From Phialocephala subalpina (taxonomy: Eukaryota; Ascomycota; Leotiomycetes; Helotiales; Mollisiaceae), in the NCBI GenBank assembly GCA_900073065.1, contig FJOG01000003.1:1738133-1802132 (forward strand): DNA of 64,000 bases. The letters run 5' to 3'. Of the stretch, positions 11,739 to 22,352 are shown piece after piece. The first letter of the stretch is position 1. Every line of letters starts with the position of its first letter. A program made the translations under genes and the position numbers. The notes beneath the pieces were generated by a model. The model made no database searches. It was given only the letters and a program-made list of their open reading frames with translations, and was not told where the DNA came from.

Positions 11739-13151
11739 TTAATTCTTTTGCTCGATGTCCTTCTTGAGCGTACCCAAGAATTGGTGCTTCTCGGCAGGAG
11801 TTTGGTATGCGCCGTGGCCGAACTTCGAGGAGGTATCGATCCACTTCAACTCGACCTTCTCCAATGCCTTTCTCGAGGTGTGGACGAACATGGACTTTCT
11901 GAGAGTCATGACACGCTTCTTGACACCTGGGACGGATCCCTTGAGGATGATGAAGTCGTTCTTGACCTCACCATAACGGACGAAGCCACCCATACTGTGT
12001 CATGTTAGTTGTGGAAGTGTAGAAGGTATCGGCAGAACTTACGGAGTGATTTGCTTCTTGGAGACATCAAACTCAGTTGCTGCGTTACCCTCGTCGTCAC
12101 CCTTGCCAATGCGGTAGACCTTGTGGTTAGTCGAGGTACGGTGGTGGTATCCGTCTTGACCAGCACGGGCAACAGTCCATTGGACGTGGGAAGGATGCCA
12201 GGCACCAATACAAGCAACCTTTCGGAGACCCTTGTGAGTCTTTCTCGGAAGCTTCTTGGTTCCCCATCTGCTAGTAACACCTTGGAATCCGTGGCCCTTG
12301 GTGACAGCGATGACATCGATCATCTCATCTTGCTCGAAGATGGTGCTGATCTCAACTGGCTTCTCGAAGAGGTTCTTGCCGAAGTCAACCTTGTCAGCGA
12401 CGCTGCCGCCGTTGACTTGGATTTCCATCAAGTGTGCCTTCTTTTGCTTGAGAGGGGTCTTGCGGATTTGAGTATGGGCGAGGACACGGACGACGGTGCA
12501 GTACTTCTTGATGCGCTCGAGCTCACGGGTGATGGAGGATCCAGAGTTCTCGGAGTGCTTCTTAGCGTACTTGGTGAAGGCCTTCTTCTTACTTCTGTAC
12601 CAGTTCTTGTAGAAGCGGCGCTTGACCTCATCGCTCAAATGCTCAGCCCAGACGGTTGTGAGAGATCTAAGACCACGAGGAGTTTCAATGTAACCCACGA
12701 GACCAACAACGATCACCTATAAAAGATGTTAGCCATTGGCATAATCGCCAAGCGGGCTGCATTGTTCGTACCGGTGGTGTCTCAATGACAGTAACAGCCT
12801 CAACAATCTCCTTCTTGTGTGATTTCGCGCCAGGTCGGTCGAGGTCGCGGACGATTGTGGTCATACCAGCCTTGTATCCGAGAGTCGCAGTGAGGTGGAC
12901 GGGCTTCTTGGGGTCATCCTTAGGGAAGCTGAGATGGTTAGCAAGATCCGCAGACAAGACTAGGAAGCAATTGAGAATGGAGAGGAGAAGATTGATATTT
13001 TGTACCTCTTTACTTTCCCTCTGTGACGGGCAGCACGCTTTCGTGGCAGGAAAGCCAGCGAACCGTGGCGGGGAGCCTCGAACTAGCATTGTGGTCAGCA
13101 AATATTAACACAATCGCAAGATATGAGTAGATTTACCTTTCTGTGCGACAT
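11739..13151 (-). CDS. RPL3: 60S ribosomal protein L3 (uL3), 392 aa, five exons
   Basis: This is a core protein of the large ribosomal subunit near the peptidyl-transferase centre. Exons are 13137-13151, 13007-13082 with one extra base at 13006, 12772-12928, 12043-12716 and 11739-11994, totalling 393 codons, which is the normal length. The N-terminus begins [13 protein letters not shown] and continues with the conserved RGKVKSFPKDDP. The [23 protein letters not shown] and GQDGYHHRT segments (the W-finger and histidine modification region of uL3) are intact. The first exon codes for only five residues, and clustered 5' introns are typical of fungal ribosomal protein genes. The opposite-strand frames across this gene are shadows. 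The identity is beyond reasonable doubt. Confidence 0.98.
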
Positions 13152-13771
13152 GTTGGCGGTGGTTGTCGACGGGTTGTTGATGTCGAAAAGAAAATCCCGT
13201 CGAGATCTCGAAAAAATGGCTGTGTGGGAAGGTGCGACTTTTTGGCGAGTTGCACTAGCATTCTTTAGCACTAGGGTTTTATGCACGTGATTGCTATCTG
13301 ATCACCTCCGATAACCTCAAATTCTTTTTTTCACGCTGTAATTTATGGATTTAGAGGACGGTATTTCAAGAGTCTCCAGCTCATCATCCATCATCCATAA
13401 CGTCTCAATGTTCCTGTAATCCTCGGTCATGATTGCGTCCTTCCATCCGTCGTATTATGTTTTGCACCCAAGCTATTTCAATTTCAATGTCAAGTTGGTC
13501 GAACATCTGGAATGAACATCTGAATTTATTGTTGATAAATTTCCCTCATGTTATCTGTCACACGAGAGTATTGAATGTGCTATGCAACACTGAATCTTAT
13601 AGCCATGAACTGAAGTTCGATTACTGAAAGGTCGAATCACTATCAACACAGAACAACGGACAAATTTGGTCAGAACAACTTCTATACACTAGACTAATTG
13701 AACGAATGATTTAAATACAGAATGAGCACTCGTAAAAATACGGCATAGCAGAATACCATTTGGGAATAAAC
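13152..13771. other. Intergenic region: RPL3 promoter and SSN6 3' flank
   Basis: These 620 bases separate two genes on the same strand. They hold the RPL3 promoter elements and, farther up, the 3' untranslated region of the corepressor gene. No coding sequence is supported. Confidence 0.5.
13252..13292 (-). promoter_or_regulatory. RPL3 promoter: telobox-like and CACGTG elements
   Basis: About 100-140 bases upstream of the RPL3 start, the gene-sense strand carries CACGTG (13284-13289) followed closely by an AAAACCCTAG element. A TGCTAGTGC-like copy lies just downstream. Telobox (AAACCCTA) and E-box sites are known features of ribosomal protein promoters in several fungi. The sites are visible; their use here is inferred. 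Confidence 0.45.
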
Positions 13772-16766
13772 CTATGGCTCGACCTTCGCCTGGCCATTAG
13801 CAACGCCGTTGACATGACCGTTAACACCTGTGGGTGAGGTGGCCTTAGCATCCCCAGAAGCTGAGCCAGGTCCAGATCCTGTAGCCGAAATAATTCCTCC
13901 CTTTTTGTCCTCGTCTCCATCATCATCATAGTCTTCATCGACATCCATCTTGCGTGCAGCACGTTCTGGTTCGCTAACTGGAGCAGGTGGTGGGGGTGGC
14001 GGGTGATCGAGACGCTCTCTCTCTCGGTCTCGTTCATCGACAGGGTATTCCTTCTGCGCAGAGGGTGGTGGTGGAGGCGGAGGAAGTTCGTGTACTGGGG
14101 TATGTACAGGAGGAGGGCCTTGCTGCATAGGTGGGAGGTGGTTTGGTGGGAGTGCATGAGGTGGTGGATGGTGAGCAGCTTCTGAGGGGTGATAATTCTC
14201 ATTTGCTCGTCGTTGGTCCTCGACTCGTCGTTGATCCTCAGCCCGCCTCTGATCCTCGCGACGCTGATCTTCAAGACGCCTTTGGTCCTCGGCCCGGCGT
14301 GCTTCTGATGAGCTGCGTCGGAAGGGTTCCCTTTCTCTAAGTGGGGTAGAAGGTCGTCTATGATGCATGTCATCCATTCGTGCGCGATTCTCGTCAGAAG
14401 CTGGCTTCTTCATTGAGGACGGCTCGTCTTCCCATTCACGCATTCTCTTGGGCCCAACTGAGCTTGGCCTATCGCCATTTCGTTCTGCTGCTGCAGCTTC
14501 GGCTGCAGCCAAAGCAGATGCCGGTGGAGGAGCACCACCTTCAATGCCTCCAGGATTTGAGATGTCCGCATGGTGGGCATAAGGCTGCTGGTGTGGGTAG
14601 CCAGATTTTGGCGAAGGCATTCGGTTGTCCATAATCGGGCGCACTTCAGGCCTAGGGCTGTTTCGTCCAAACGGTGGTAGTGAACCAGGCCCAGAACCAT
14701 TCATACCCGATTGCGTTGGAGGCAATGAAGGTCCAGGACCTGCGTAGTTTGGATTGGCGACTCGTTGGGGTTGAGATGGTGGTGGCCCTGCAGGCGGGGG
14801 TTGTGGCAGACCTGGGCCAGGATATGGTCCCATAGCAGCATGATGTTCCCGAGGAGGGGAGCGACGGCCTTGAAGAGGTGGTCCGTTTGGCGGGCCTCTG
14901 TCGGACCCTGGGCCTGGGTATGGTCGCATTTGTTCTCCTTGTCTAGGACTTGGTGCACGAGGCGGAGGTGGAATTGGGCCGCGTTCACGCTGATCGAATG
15001 GATTGACAGGATGAGGCGGCGGGTTGATTTCAGCAAGTCGACTTCCCCAGCCATTTGCACCAGGTGGTCCAACTGGTGGTCCAGGTGGTGGAGGATTTGG
15101 AGCGGAGTTGCCCCATTGAGGTCCTGGCGGGCCTACAGCTCCAGTCGCTTGGTAAGCTTGAGGATGAACATCTTGAGGCAGAGGAGCGCTGGTCTGGCCA
15201 TTGATTCCATTAGCTTGGCCGTTGCGAAGCAGCTGAAGTCGTGCTTTGATATGCACGTTGCTCGGGTCGAGTTCTGCTGCGCGTTGATACGCATCCAGGG
15301 CATCGCTGATCTGATTGTTGCAAGATTCATACTGTGCCAATGGTTAGCCCAGTTGCAAACAGAAGCGGCTGAAGAAGAAGCAAACTTACCAAAGTTCCCA
15401 AGTCGTACCAGACCTCGGAAATGTACGGGTTCAGGCGTATCGCACGGGAGTATGCATCAAGTGCATCTCGGTACTGGTTAATCTGGTAGTACAAAACGCC
15501 AATCGAGCACCAGAATGTCGGGTTCCGTCCATCGCGGTAGACTGCTTGCTGATAGGCCTCATACGCTTTTGGATACTTCTGCTGTGACATGTAGCACCGT
15601 CCAAGGAGATACCAGCTTTGCGCATCACTTTGGTCTGCCACGTGTTAGTGTGTGCACTGTCGGACGGATCCTTCTGACTTTACCTGAGCTGACTGATTTC
15701 TCCAGGTACTCAATCGCTTGCTCCTGGCTGCTGAAACTATTGCTCTGCTGGTGATGCAACCAGCCAAGCTGCTGAAGGACCTTGGCATGATTCGGATCAC
15801 GGTCAAGCACACGCCTGTAGGCCATTTTGGCATTGTCGTACTATAACAGTGATTAGATCAGGCAAGTCCAAGACAAATTTGGAAGCTTACATCTTTCTGC
15901 TGCTCATGAACATGTCCAATTTGGAACCAAATGTCTTCCTCAGTCAACGGTGTTGGTGGTACAGAAACAATATATCGGAAACACTGCGAAGTCAGCTGTC
16001 TGTGCGACCTGAGCAATTGGTCAAAAAGCTTACCTCGAGACTTTGCTGGTACTTTTGTTGCTGCTTGTAAATTATACCAAGTCGAAAGTAGATCTCGTTT
16101 GCCTTTTCGAAATCTGGTTGCATACGCATGACTTGCGAGAATGCTTCTTCGGCGTGCTCAAGAGATCCATAACGATCATAGAGAATACCAATACCATACC
16201 AAAGTTTCGGCTCCTGGAAGACCATTAATATACACCCGCAATGTTCAAAACGAGACCACTGACCTTTGGATCTCTGAGATGATACAGAGCTTGTTGGTAG
16301 GCTGAATATGCTTGTTGCAAGTCGTCCATCATCAAGTAACAGTGACCTGAATATGTTAGCGAGTTGATGCCAAGTTCTAAAAATTCGAGCGAACTAACCG
16401 AGACTGCCCCAAACATCGCCATTGTTGCCGTCCAGCTTAAGAATATTTTGAAGGTATTCGACAGCTTTGTGGAATTGCTCTTGTGTGCGAAGGATACAGC
16501 TGATGGCATTCATCGCGGGGATGGATCGTGGATTCGCGCGAAGAGCATGCTCGTAAGCTTGCATAGCTTCATCAAGATTGTTGAGAAGCTCCGCAAGGCT
16601 CCCTGTCGCAGGTCGTCAGTCATTGCAAGCTATCATCTACAAAGGTCGACTTACCAATTTGCAACCACACCGCCTCGTTCATTGCCGCCATTTGTTGCGC
16701 AGCAGGCCACTGCTGTTGAGGTGGAGGAGGCATACCGGGCGGGCCAGGTTGATGAAGTTCCGCCAT
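13772..16766 (-). CDS. SSN6: Ssn6/Cyc8-type TPR transcriptional corepressor, 877 aa, eight exons
   Basis: This is the TPR subunit of the Tup1-Ssn6 general corepressor (SsnF in Aspergillus), which bridges DNA-bound repressors and Tup1 in the nucleus. Exons are 16655-16766, 16399-16602, 16264-16346, 16034-16213, 15891-15983, 15684-15840, 15390-15634 and 13772-15331, summing to 878 codons with all phases matching. After a short Pro/Gln-rich start, about ten tandem TPR units run from near residue 38 to 375 (for example WYGIGILYDRYG, WYLLGRCYMSQQ, WYDLGTLYESC). The C-terminal 500 residues are disordered: Pro/Gly-rich, then an array of Asp-Gln-Arg-Arg units, then an acidic patch (EDYDDDGDEDK). Known family members share this TPR-plus-disorder plan. 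The gene is followed upstream by 3.6 kb of gene-free DNA, which may hold its control region. Confidence 0.96.
14200..14300 (-). repeat. Tandem codon repeat for (R)xEDQRR units in SSN6
   Basis: Five to six degenerate units of 15-21 bases encode repeated Glu-Asp-Gln-Arg-Arg blocks in the disordered tail of the corepressor. The units vary at the first residue (Ala, Leu, Val). Such in-frame arrays expand and contract readily. Confidence 0.75.
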
Positions 16767-19700
16767 TGTTTACTTGTCAAGTTGCGACGAAGCTGAAGGA
16801 GAGCAGTGACGATCGGAGGGAGGCGCAGGCGCCAAAAGCTAAATTTCGCGACAAGAATTCAACCCCGTCAACACCAAACCAAATCAATCACTCCTCCACA
16901 AAGACCAGCGACCACAAACACAATCGAAGCTCAATAGTGCTGTCGATCAACAATAATCATTGACGGTCCGAATTTAGGGGTGGCAGAATATCTTTTCCAC
17001 CAGCAGATGCGGCCTCGAGTGTCTTGCTTTTTCGTGGCGCAAGAAAAGGTGCCGTCGAGGATACCGATTATGAGGATATAAGTGAAGACGAGTAGTCGCA
17101 AGAGTCAACGCAAACGTCCATTAAGTTCCGGGACTTGGGCAGCGATGGTGAGGAGACTCGGAGAGAGCGTCAGGAGGAGGCTCGCAAGAGGAGTAAAAAG
17201 ACGGGGGCGGCCACGATCAAGAGGAACATCATCCATCCTCCCTCCAAACTCACCTCACCCACGCTAACAGGAGAGACATGCTCGTTCTTCCGCGCCCATG
17301 CACGCGAGGAAAGCCAAAAAGTCTCTGCTAGGATCTTTCAAGCCACCCTGTCTCCACAGCGCCCACTCCAGTCCGTCGTGGCACTTGCGCCATCCCTAAG
17401 AGAGGTGAGCGGCCCGCTGTCGCAGGGGTCCGAAGCAGTACTCCTTTTGGTTACGGCAGCGGCTAGTCGGTGGCTGGCAGGCTTCCGCATTATTATTCTT
17501 TCGGCAAACACGGTGCAGCGGTCATCCAATCGAGGGGCTCCCAGAATCTCCTCCTGAATCGAAGCATCATGGGCCATCACGGCCTGCCAAGCGGAAGAAG
17601 GTTCGCACCCAATGGCCTGGGACATCTCACAAGCTGGCCTTGCGGCCTCGAAAGCTAAGCCTCCTGCCTACCTGTCTATCTCCTTCGAATATTACAACGG
17701 GCCCGGTCGTTGTCTCAGGGCTGGAAATAATGCCAACCCCCCACAAAGGCGCCATCATATGCTGGTTTGGGTGGCACTACTCGGGTGAAAAGGGTCTAGA
17801 TACATGGGGCTCGTGGCTGATCATACTCCGTACCGCGAATCGCGATAAATAGTTTATGTTGAGATACAGTGGTCACACCGTTACAAGGGGCCTTCAAAAG
17901 ACGATCGAGTGCCAATATCACAGCAACTGATAGCCTTCAAGAATGGCCATGAGGAGGCAATGGAATTCAGCTGCCCTGCAAAGATTCCGATTCGTGGGAC
18001 ACATCAAAATCGTCGACCCCGAGTAATGTGGTATGTCTCACGGGGAAATGTTCGAGGAGGACCTGGACCAAAAGTTCAGATGTGAGAGCGCTGTTCAGTG
18101 TTTCCCGGATCATGATATATCGCCCCGGCCTTTTTGCGTGCATACGACTAGCCCCAGGATCGTGTGGAGGATGGAGGTGGGTGGTACACAGCAAATAAAA
18201 GGTCGCACAACGTGGTGGCACAAGCAACGGCTCTCCCTGGGGCTGACTGCTTTTCGTTTCCGAGCTGATTGGTAATGCGGTAAGCTTCCACTCCCCGCTG
18301 CCACGCATGACTCAATAAAATGTGATTTAATAAAAATACAGTTCCCTAGCGTTATCCTGCTCTGGATTGACCTTCGGAGACCTGTATCTCAACCGGTTGA
18401 TTTCCCCGCGTCTGCAGAGGGTCAAACCAAAAGGGTTGTCTTCAATTTTGTCAATTTCGAACGGTGCATAACAAGTTCAGTATTGAAACGGGACCGAATA
18501 TGAGGGAGAACCCATATCTATGGTGTATTTTTTCAAAGCAATCGTCAATCTGCTGCTTAATACCCGGGCAACTGGTCAAGATGGACAAACATCTCACCTG
18601 AACCCCGCCAATGCTTACACACGGTCCTCGTCGTCTGTTTCTCTGAAATAGCCCCTCGCAGGTGAAAACCTGACAGCATGGCTGCTGCAATGCAGTGCAC
18701 GCTGCACTTGGCTTGGGCACACTATTACTTGGTGGCAGAGAAAAATGGCTGTGGTGGGTGGAGCCACACCCTCTCTTTGGACCTCGCAAGTTGCAACGGT
18801 TCAGGATGCGGACCTCCTAATCGATAACCGATCGTCCTTTTTAGGCCCCGCATGAAACCTCAGACACCTTTGTTGACCGAGTGGCACGGAGAATGGAAGC
18901 TCGGACGGAACACTCCCACGTGATGAATCTTTGGCCGTATGCTCAGAATGTCCTCGGTGTTGTTCGATATTTCAGATAAGTTATCTATACGAAGTATTCT
19001 GGTGATGTTGACTACCGGAAGACGTCGATGGCACTGATTGATGATCCCTTTAGAGTCACGTGAAGCCAGGGGCAAATTTAAGGGTACAGTGTCTAGGCTC
19101 TCCACGACGTGGAGTGCTTCGAGTGGGTAAGGTGAGTTTCTTTGTTACACGGGTCACACGATCGATCAAACCAAACGCTCATGTTTCGAGCAACAAACGA
19201 AGTACAAGGACAAGAAAGATGGCATCGAGTGGATGAACCACATCGAGGACCTTCATGAAAAAAGCAAAGAGTTGAATTAAGAGAAGGCCCAGGAACACCC
19301 CCGCGGGAATTCCCTTCCGCATTGGACGCATCAAAAGCTGGGCGCTAGGGCAGGCTAAAAACCATGCAGACCAAGGGATGACATGCGGCGGCTTTTTCCA
19401 CTGTGTCTGGGAATTTGGCAGCGAGCGATGTGCTGAATCATCCAGCTTCTTTGTGGCAGTCGGCAGAAGGCATCATGTCACTAGCCGAACGAGGAGGCCT
19501 GTACCCAGATCACTGATCTAAGAAACGGATTGGTTTGCAGGACATGCAAAGTCTAATTCAAACAGCGATCCTTCACCAGCTTCTGCCTGAGCCTCAAAAA
19601 CATGTCTTCTATTCTCATTTTCAGATTTAAGACCGCGATGTCGTGTCTTTTCAAGCCTTATGTCTCTCGTCCGTGATGCAGAAATGTCAAAAGCAATGCC

Positions 19701-20358
19701 CGAGGCAAAAGCATACCGCCACGATCGAATTGTGATGCGAGCCCAGGAATCAGCCACTGGTGCCACTTGCAAGCCCCAACAAACGCGTGGAGGTTCCAGA
19801 CACATTCCAGCCACTGAATCATGAACCAGAGTTTAATTTTCTGGAAAGGTGCTGCTTTGGGTGTGCAAACATTCCAAAGTTAACTTTAAAGATCCGACGA
19901 TAGAAACATCCGGGATGGACATTTGTCCAGGTCGACTGAAACGGGGGCTTTTTGGCGTGAGATCACGTGTCAACTTCTAGCAGGCTACTCCCTACGAGAA
20001 TGTAATGATACTTCGTAAACGTCTCGAGTTCGGGGTTGAGACTTATAATGGCTTTCCGGAATAGCCGCAAGGAGAATGGTTCAACTGAACAACAAAGCAT
20101 TGCATGCTTAGTAAAGGCTCCACTTTGGAGAATTTCATGACGAGGAGTCGCTCAAAATATCCTTATCCCTGTCACAGGAATCAGTCGTCACGTATCCATG
20201 GAGTCTTTGAAGAGTATGGGTATCTTGAGCTTGATAAATACATGGAACATTATACGCTTTATACCGAGATCCATCCATGGACGATCACCAACGCCCGCCA
20301 CCAAAAGAAGAAGAGAAGAAATACAAGTCCGTCGCTGAGATCATCCCGCCATGTCTTC
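16767..20358. other. 3.6-kb region without a supported gene
   Basis: This is the longest gap in the window. It lies between the SSN6 start and the 3' end of the TMEM115-like gene. Open frames on both strands are short and lack family features. A stretch near 17060-17300 reads as a charged Glu/Arg-rich peptide (SDGEETRRERQEEARKR) in one frame, but it is interrupted by a stop and has no clear start. The region could hold the SSN6 promoter, long leaders or noncoding RNA. Confidence 0.45.
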
Positions 20359-21476
20359 TTAATGAGAACTCTCTCCTTCCCTCTCTGGAACATAAGTCGT
20401 CTCTCCAAGCATAGCTGATGGCGTTTGCACATTTGGCTGAGGCTGTATCTGTACACTTGGTCCTGCTGCTGGCGGTGGAGGAGGCTGCGATTTTGAGCTT
20501 CCTGCTGTCGCGGCGTGTAATCGTTGATCCAATGCCTTCAATGCAAGTGCTCTTCTCCTCTCAGCCTCAGCCCGTGCACTCCCAGGCGTTCCCCGCTGCA
20601 TGAATGTATCGCCTCGAGACGCTGATACGTCAGCTGCTGAAAACGGGCTGCATATCCGCAAGGAAACAAGAACATTGTAGACCTGGTTCGAGAAGGATGC
20701 AACGAAAGGCTTGACTGCATCCGGGAAGAATTCTGCGAAGGCAAAGGTTTCGCTGGCATCTCCGCGAAGTGATGATTGTGCAGTATCCAGGTCAGGAAAC
20801 GCTAGCTTGTAAAAACGCAAGTATGTCCAACTTGTCAAGAAACCTGATGTTACTAGGAGGATTGATGCCACGCTCAACAAAGGTGTGAGTGAAAGCAGGA
20901 AGACCCCAAGAATATGCAGAAGCGGGAATCGAGGGACTCGAAGGGAGACAATTCCGCGGAAAAGAGTAACGGTATGCGCAGGTACGAGCTGGGAGAAGGC
21001 GACTAGGAATGAGATCTGCAGAGGTATGGTGCCATTGATGGTCGTCAGACTAGTACATAATGTCAGCGATATCCTCAACTCAGGAGCCAGGAAACCTACG
21101 TCCAGCTCATATCACCGGTAGCTGCAAAGAAGATGACCAAGGTTCCAAAGCATAGGGCATTCGGAATCAGAGCAGCGATCAGCAAGAACTTTGCGAACTC
21201 GGCGGATGTCCATGCTCTCTCCAGATATCGTCCCCCATAGAAAATTGTCAAGCCAGATATGCTAAGCGTGAACACATTGTTCTCCACCAGAGTCGTTGTC
21301 AGGAACGTCCAAGGATATATTAGAGAGAGCTGCGGCACCAGCGCAATGTACGGAACGACGATATCAGACTCTTCTGACCATTGCCGGTATCGAATTGCGA
21401 AGCTCAGGAGAGACTGTGATACCAGGGCGATGAGGAGGATTCGAGTAATAGGAGGGATATTGAGTCTGGGAGGCAT
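20359..21476 (-). CDS. TMEM115/rhomboid-like integral membrane protein (DUF1751), 355 aa
   Basis: This is a multi-pass Golgi-type membrane protein of the TMEM115 family, a rhomboid-fold relative without protease residues that in animals is linked to retrograde Golgi-to-ER traffic. Exons 21100-21476 and 20359-21049 give 356 codons. The N-terminal half has several hydrophobic helices (ITRILLIALVSQSLLSFAIRY, the family YPWTFLTTTLVE segment, FGTLVIFFAA, LLHILGVFLLSLTPLL), and a TSWTYLRFYK motif leads into a soluble tail. The tail includes RGDASETFAFAEFFPD, a conserved feature of the family. The end is Gln/Pro-rich and disordered. The 50-base intron carries a clear GTAGGT donor and CTAG acceptor. 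Function is inferred from the family. Confidence 0.88.
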
Positions 21477-22352
21477 GGTTCCTTCTGCAGCAGGAGAGAT
21501 CTTGAGACTTGGTCGACCGTGAAGACTTTTCTGGTGCTCCTATTGCTGAAAAGCTTCAAAATATTGCCAGATGTTGACACATCGGGAAGTCGCACTTGTT
21601 ACGCACAGGCCATGTACACGTGATCCTCTCCGATGTGTTTAGGTCAGCTAGGCTCAATTAAGCTCAACGTTAGTTTGGAAACTCGATTTTGGATCGTTCC
21701 AAAAAATCTCCATCTTGCAAACGAACTACTTCAATCTTCAGTGCCAGCTACCTCAAATCGTCTCGTCCATCTCACCGCAGAAATGTCGTCGCAGCTGTTT
21801 TCCTGATCTTACGAGGCTCACCGTTCTCCCACTTCACTGCCAGGCATCCTTCCTTACCGCACCAGCTTGATCCGACTCAAGCCATCCAGGGCACACGCGA
21901 CGGTGCCGGTTTAACCCTGACCAGTCGAAGCACCGCATCGCCTTCTGCACGCCGGAGCATCGTGCTCGCCTGGGTGCGCCGCTCACTTTAGCAGTGATTA
22001 GGGGACAGACAGCCGAATCCAGCAGCCAGGAAGCTGTGGGAAGCCCCCGTTTCGTAATTGGAAGCTTGGGGACCCAAGTCACCTCAAGCCCTGTCCAGGC
22101 CCATTGGCGTCGATCGCCTTGTCATTGGAAGACTCGATCCACCAAGCCCACCACCCCTACGACGTCCAGTTGTTGGCTGGCAGCGCTCTAGTCCCCACAT
22201 CCCGCACCATCTGTGTCTACTTTCGTCCGCGAGAGACCTGGGTTCTTTCATTCCTCATCTCGAACTCTTCCACCATCAACAACGACCTCAAAACCATCAA
22301 ATTGTTCATATCCCACCCGGTTTCTCCTCCGTCGCGTGGCTGTAACGCAACG
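21477..22352. other. Intergenic divergent promoter region
   Basis: These 876 bases lie between two divergently transcribed genes (TMEM115-like and Sif2-like) and should hold both promoters. The part just before the Sif2-like ATG is C/T-rich. No gene is seen. Confidence 0.5.

Noticed and set aside
12009..12722. 237-codon plus-strand open frame
   Set aside because: Antisense to the main exon of ribosomal protein L3, which is certain.
14765..15481. 238-codon plus-strand open frame rich in Trp/Arg
   Set aside because: Antisense of the Pro/Gly-rich region of Ssn6; the unusual composition is what reverse-complemented proline codons give.
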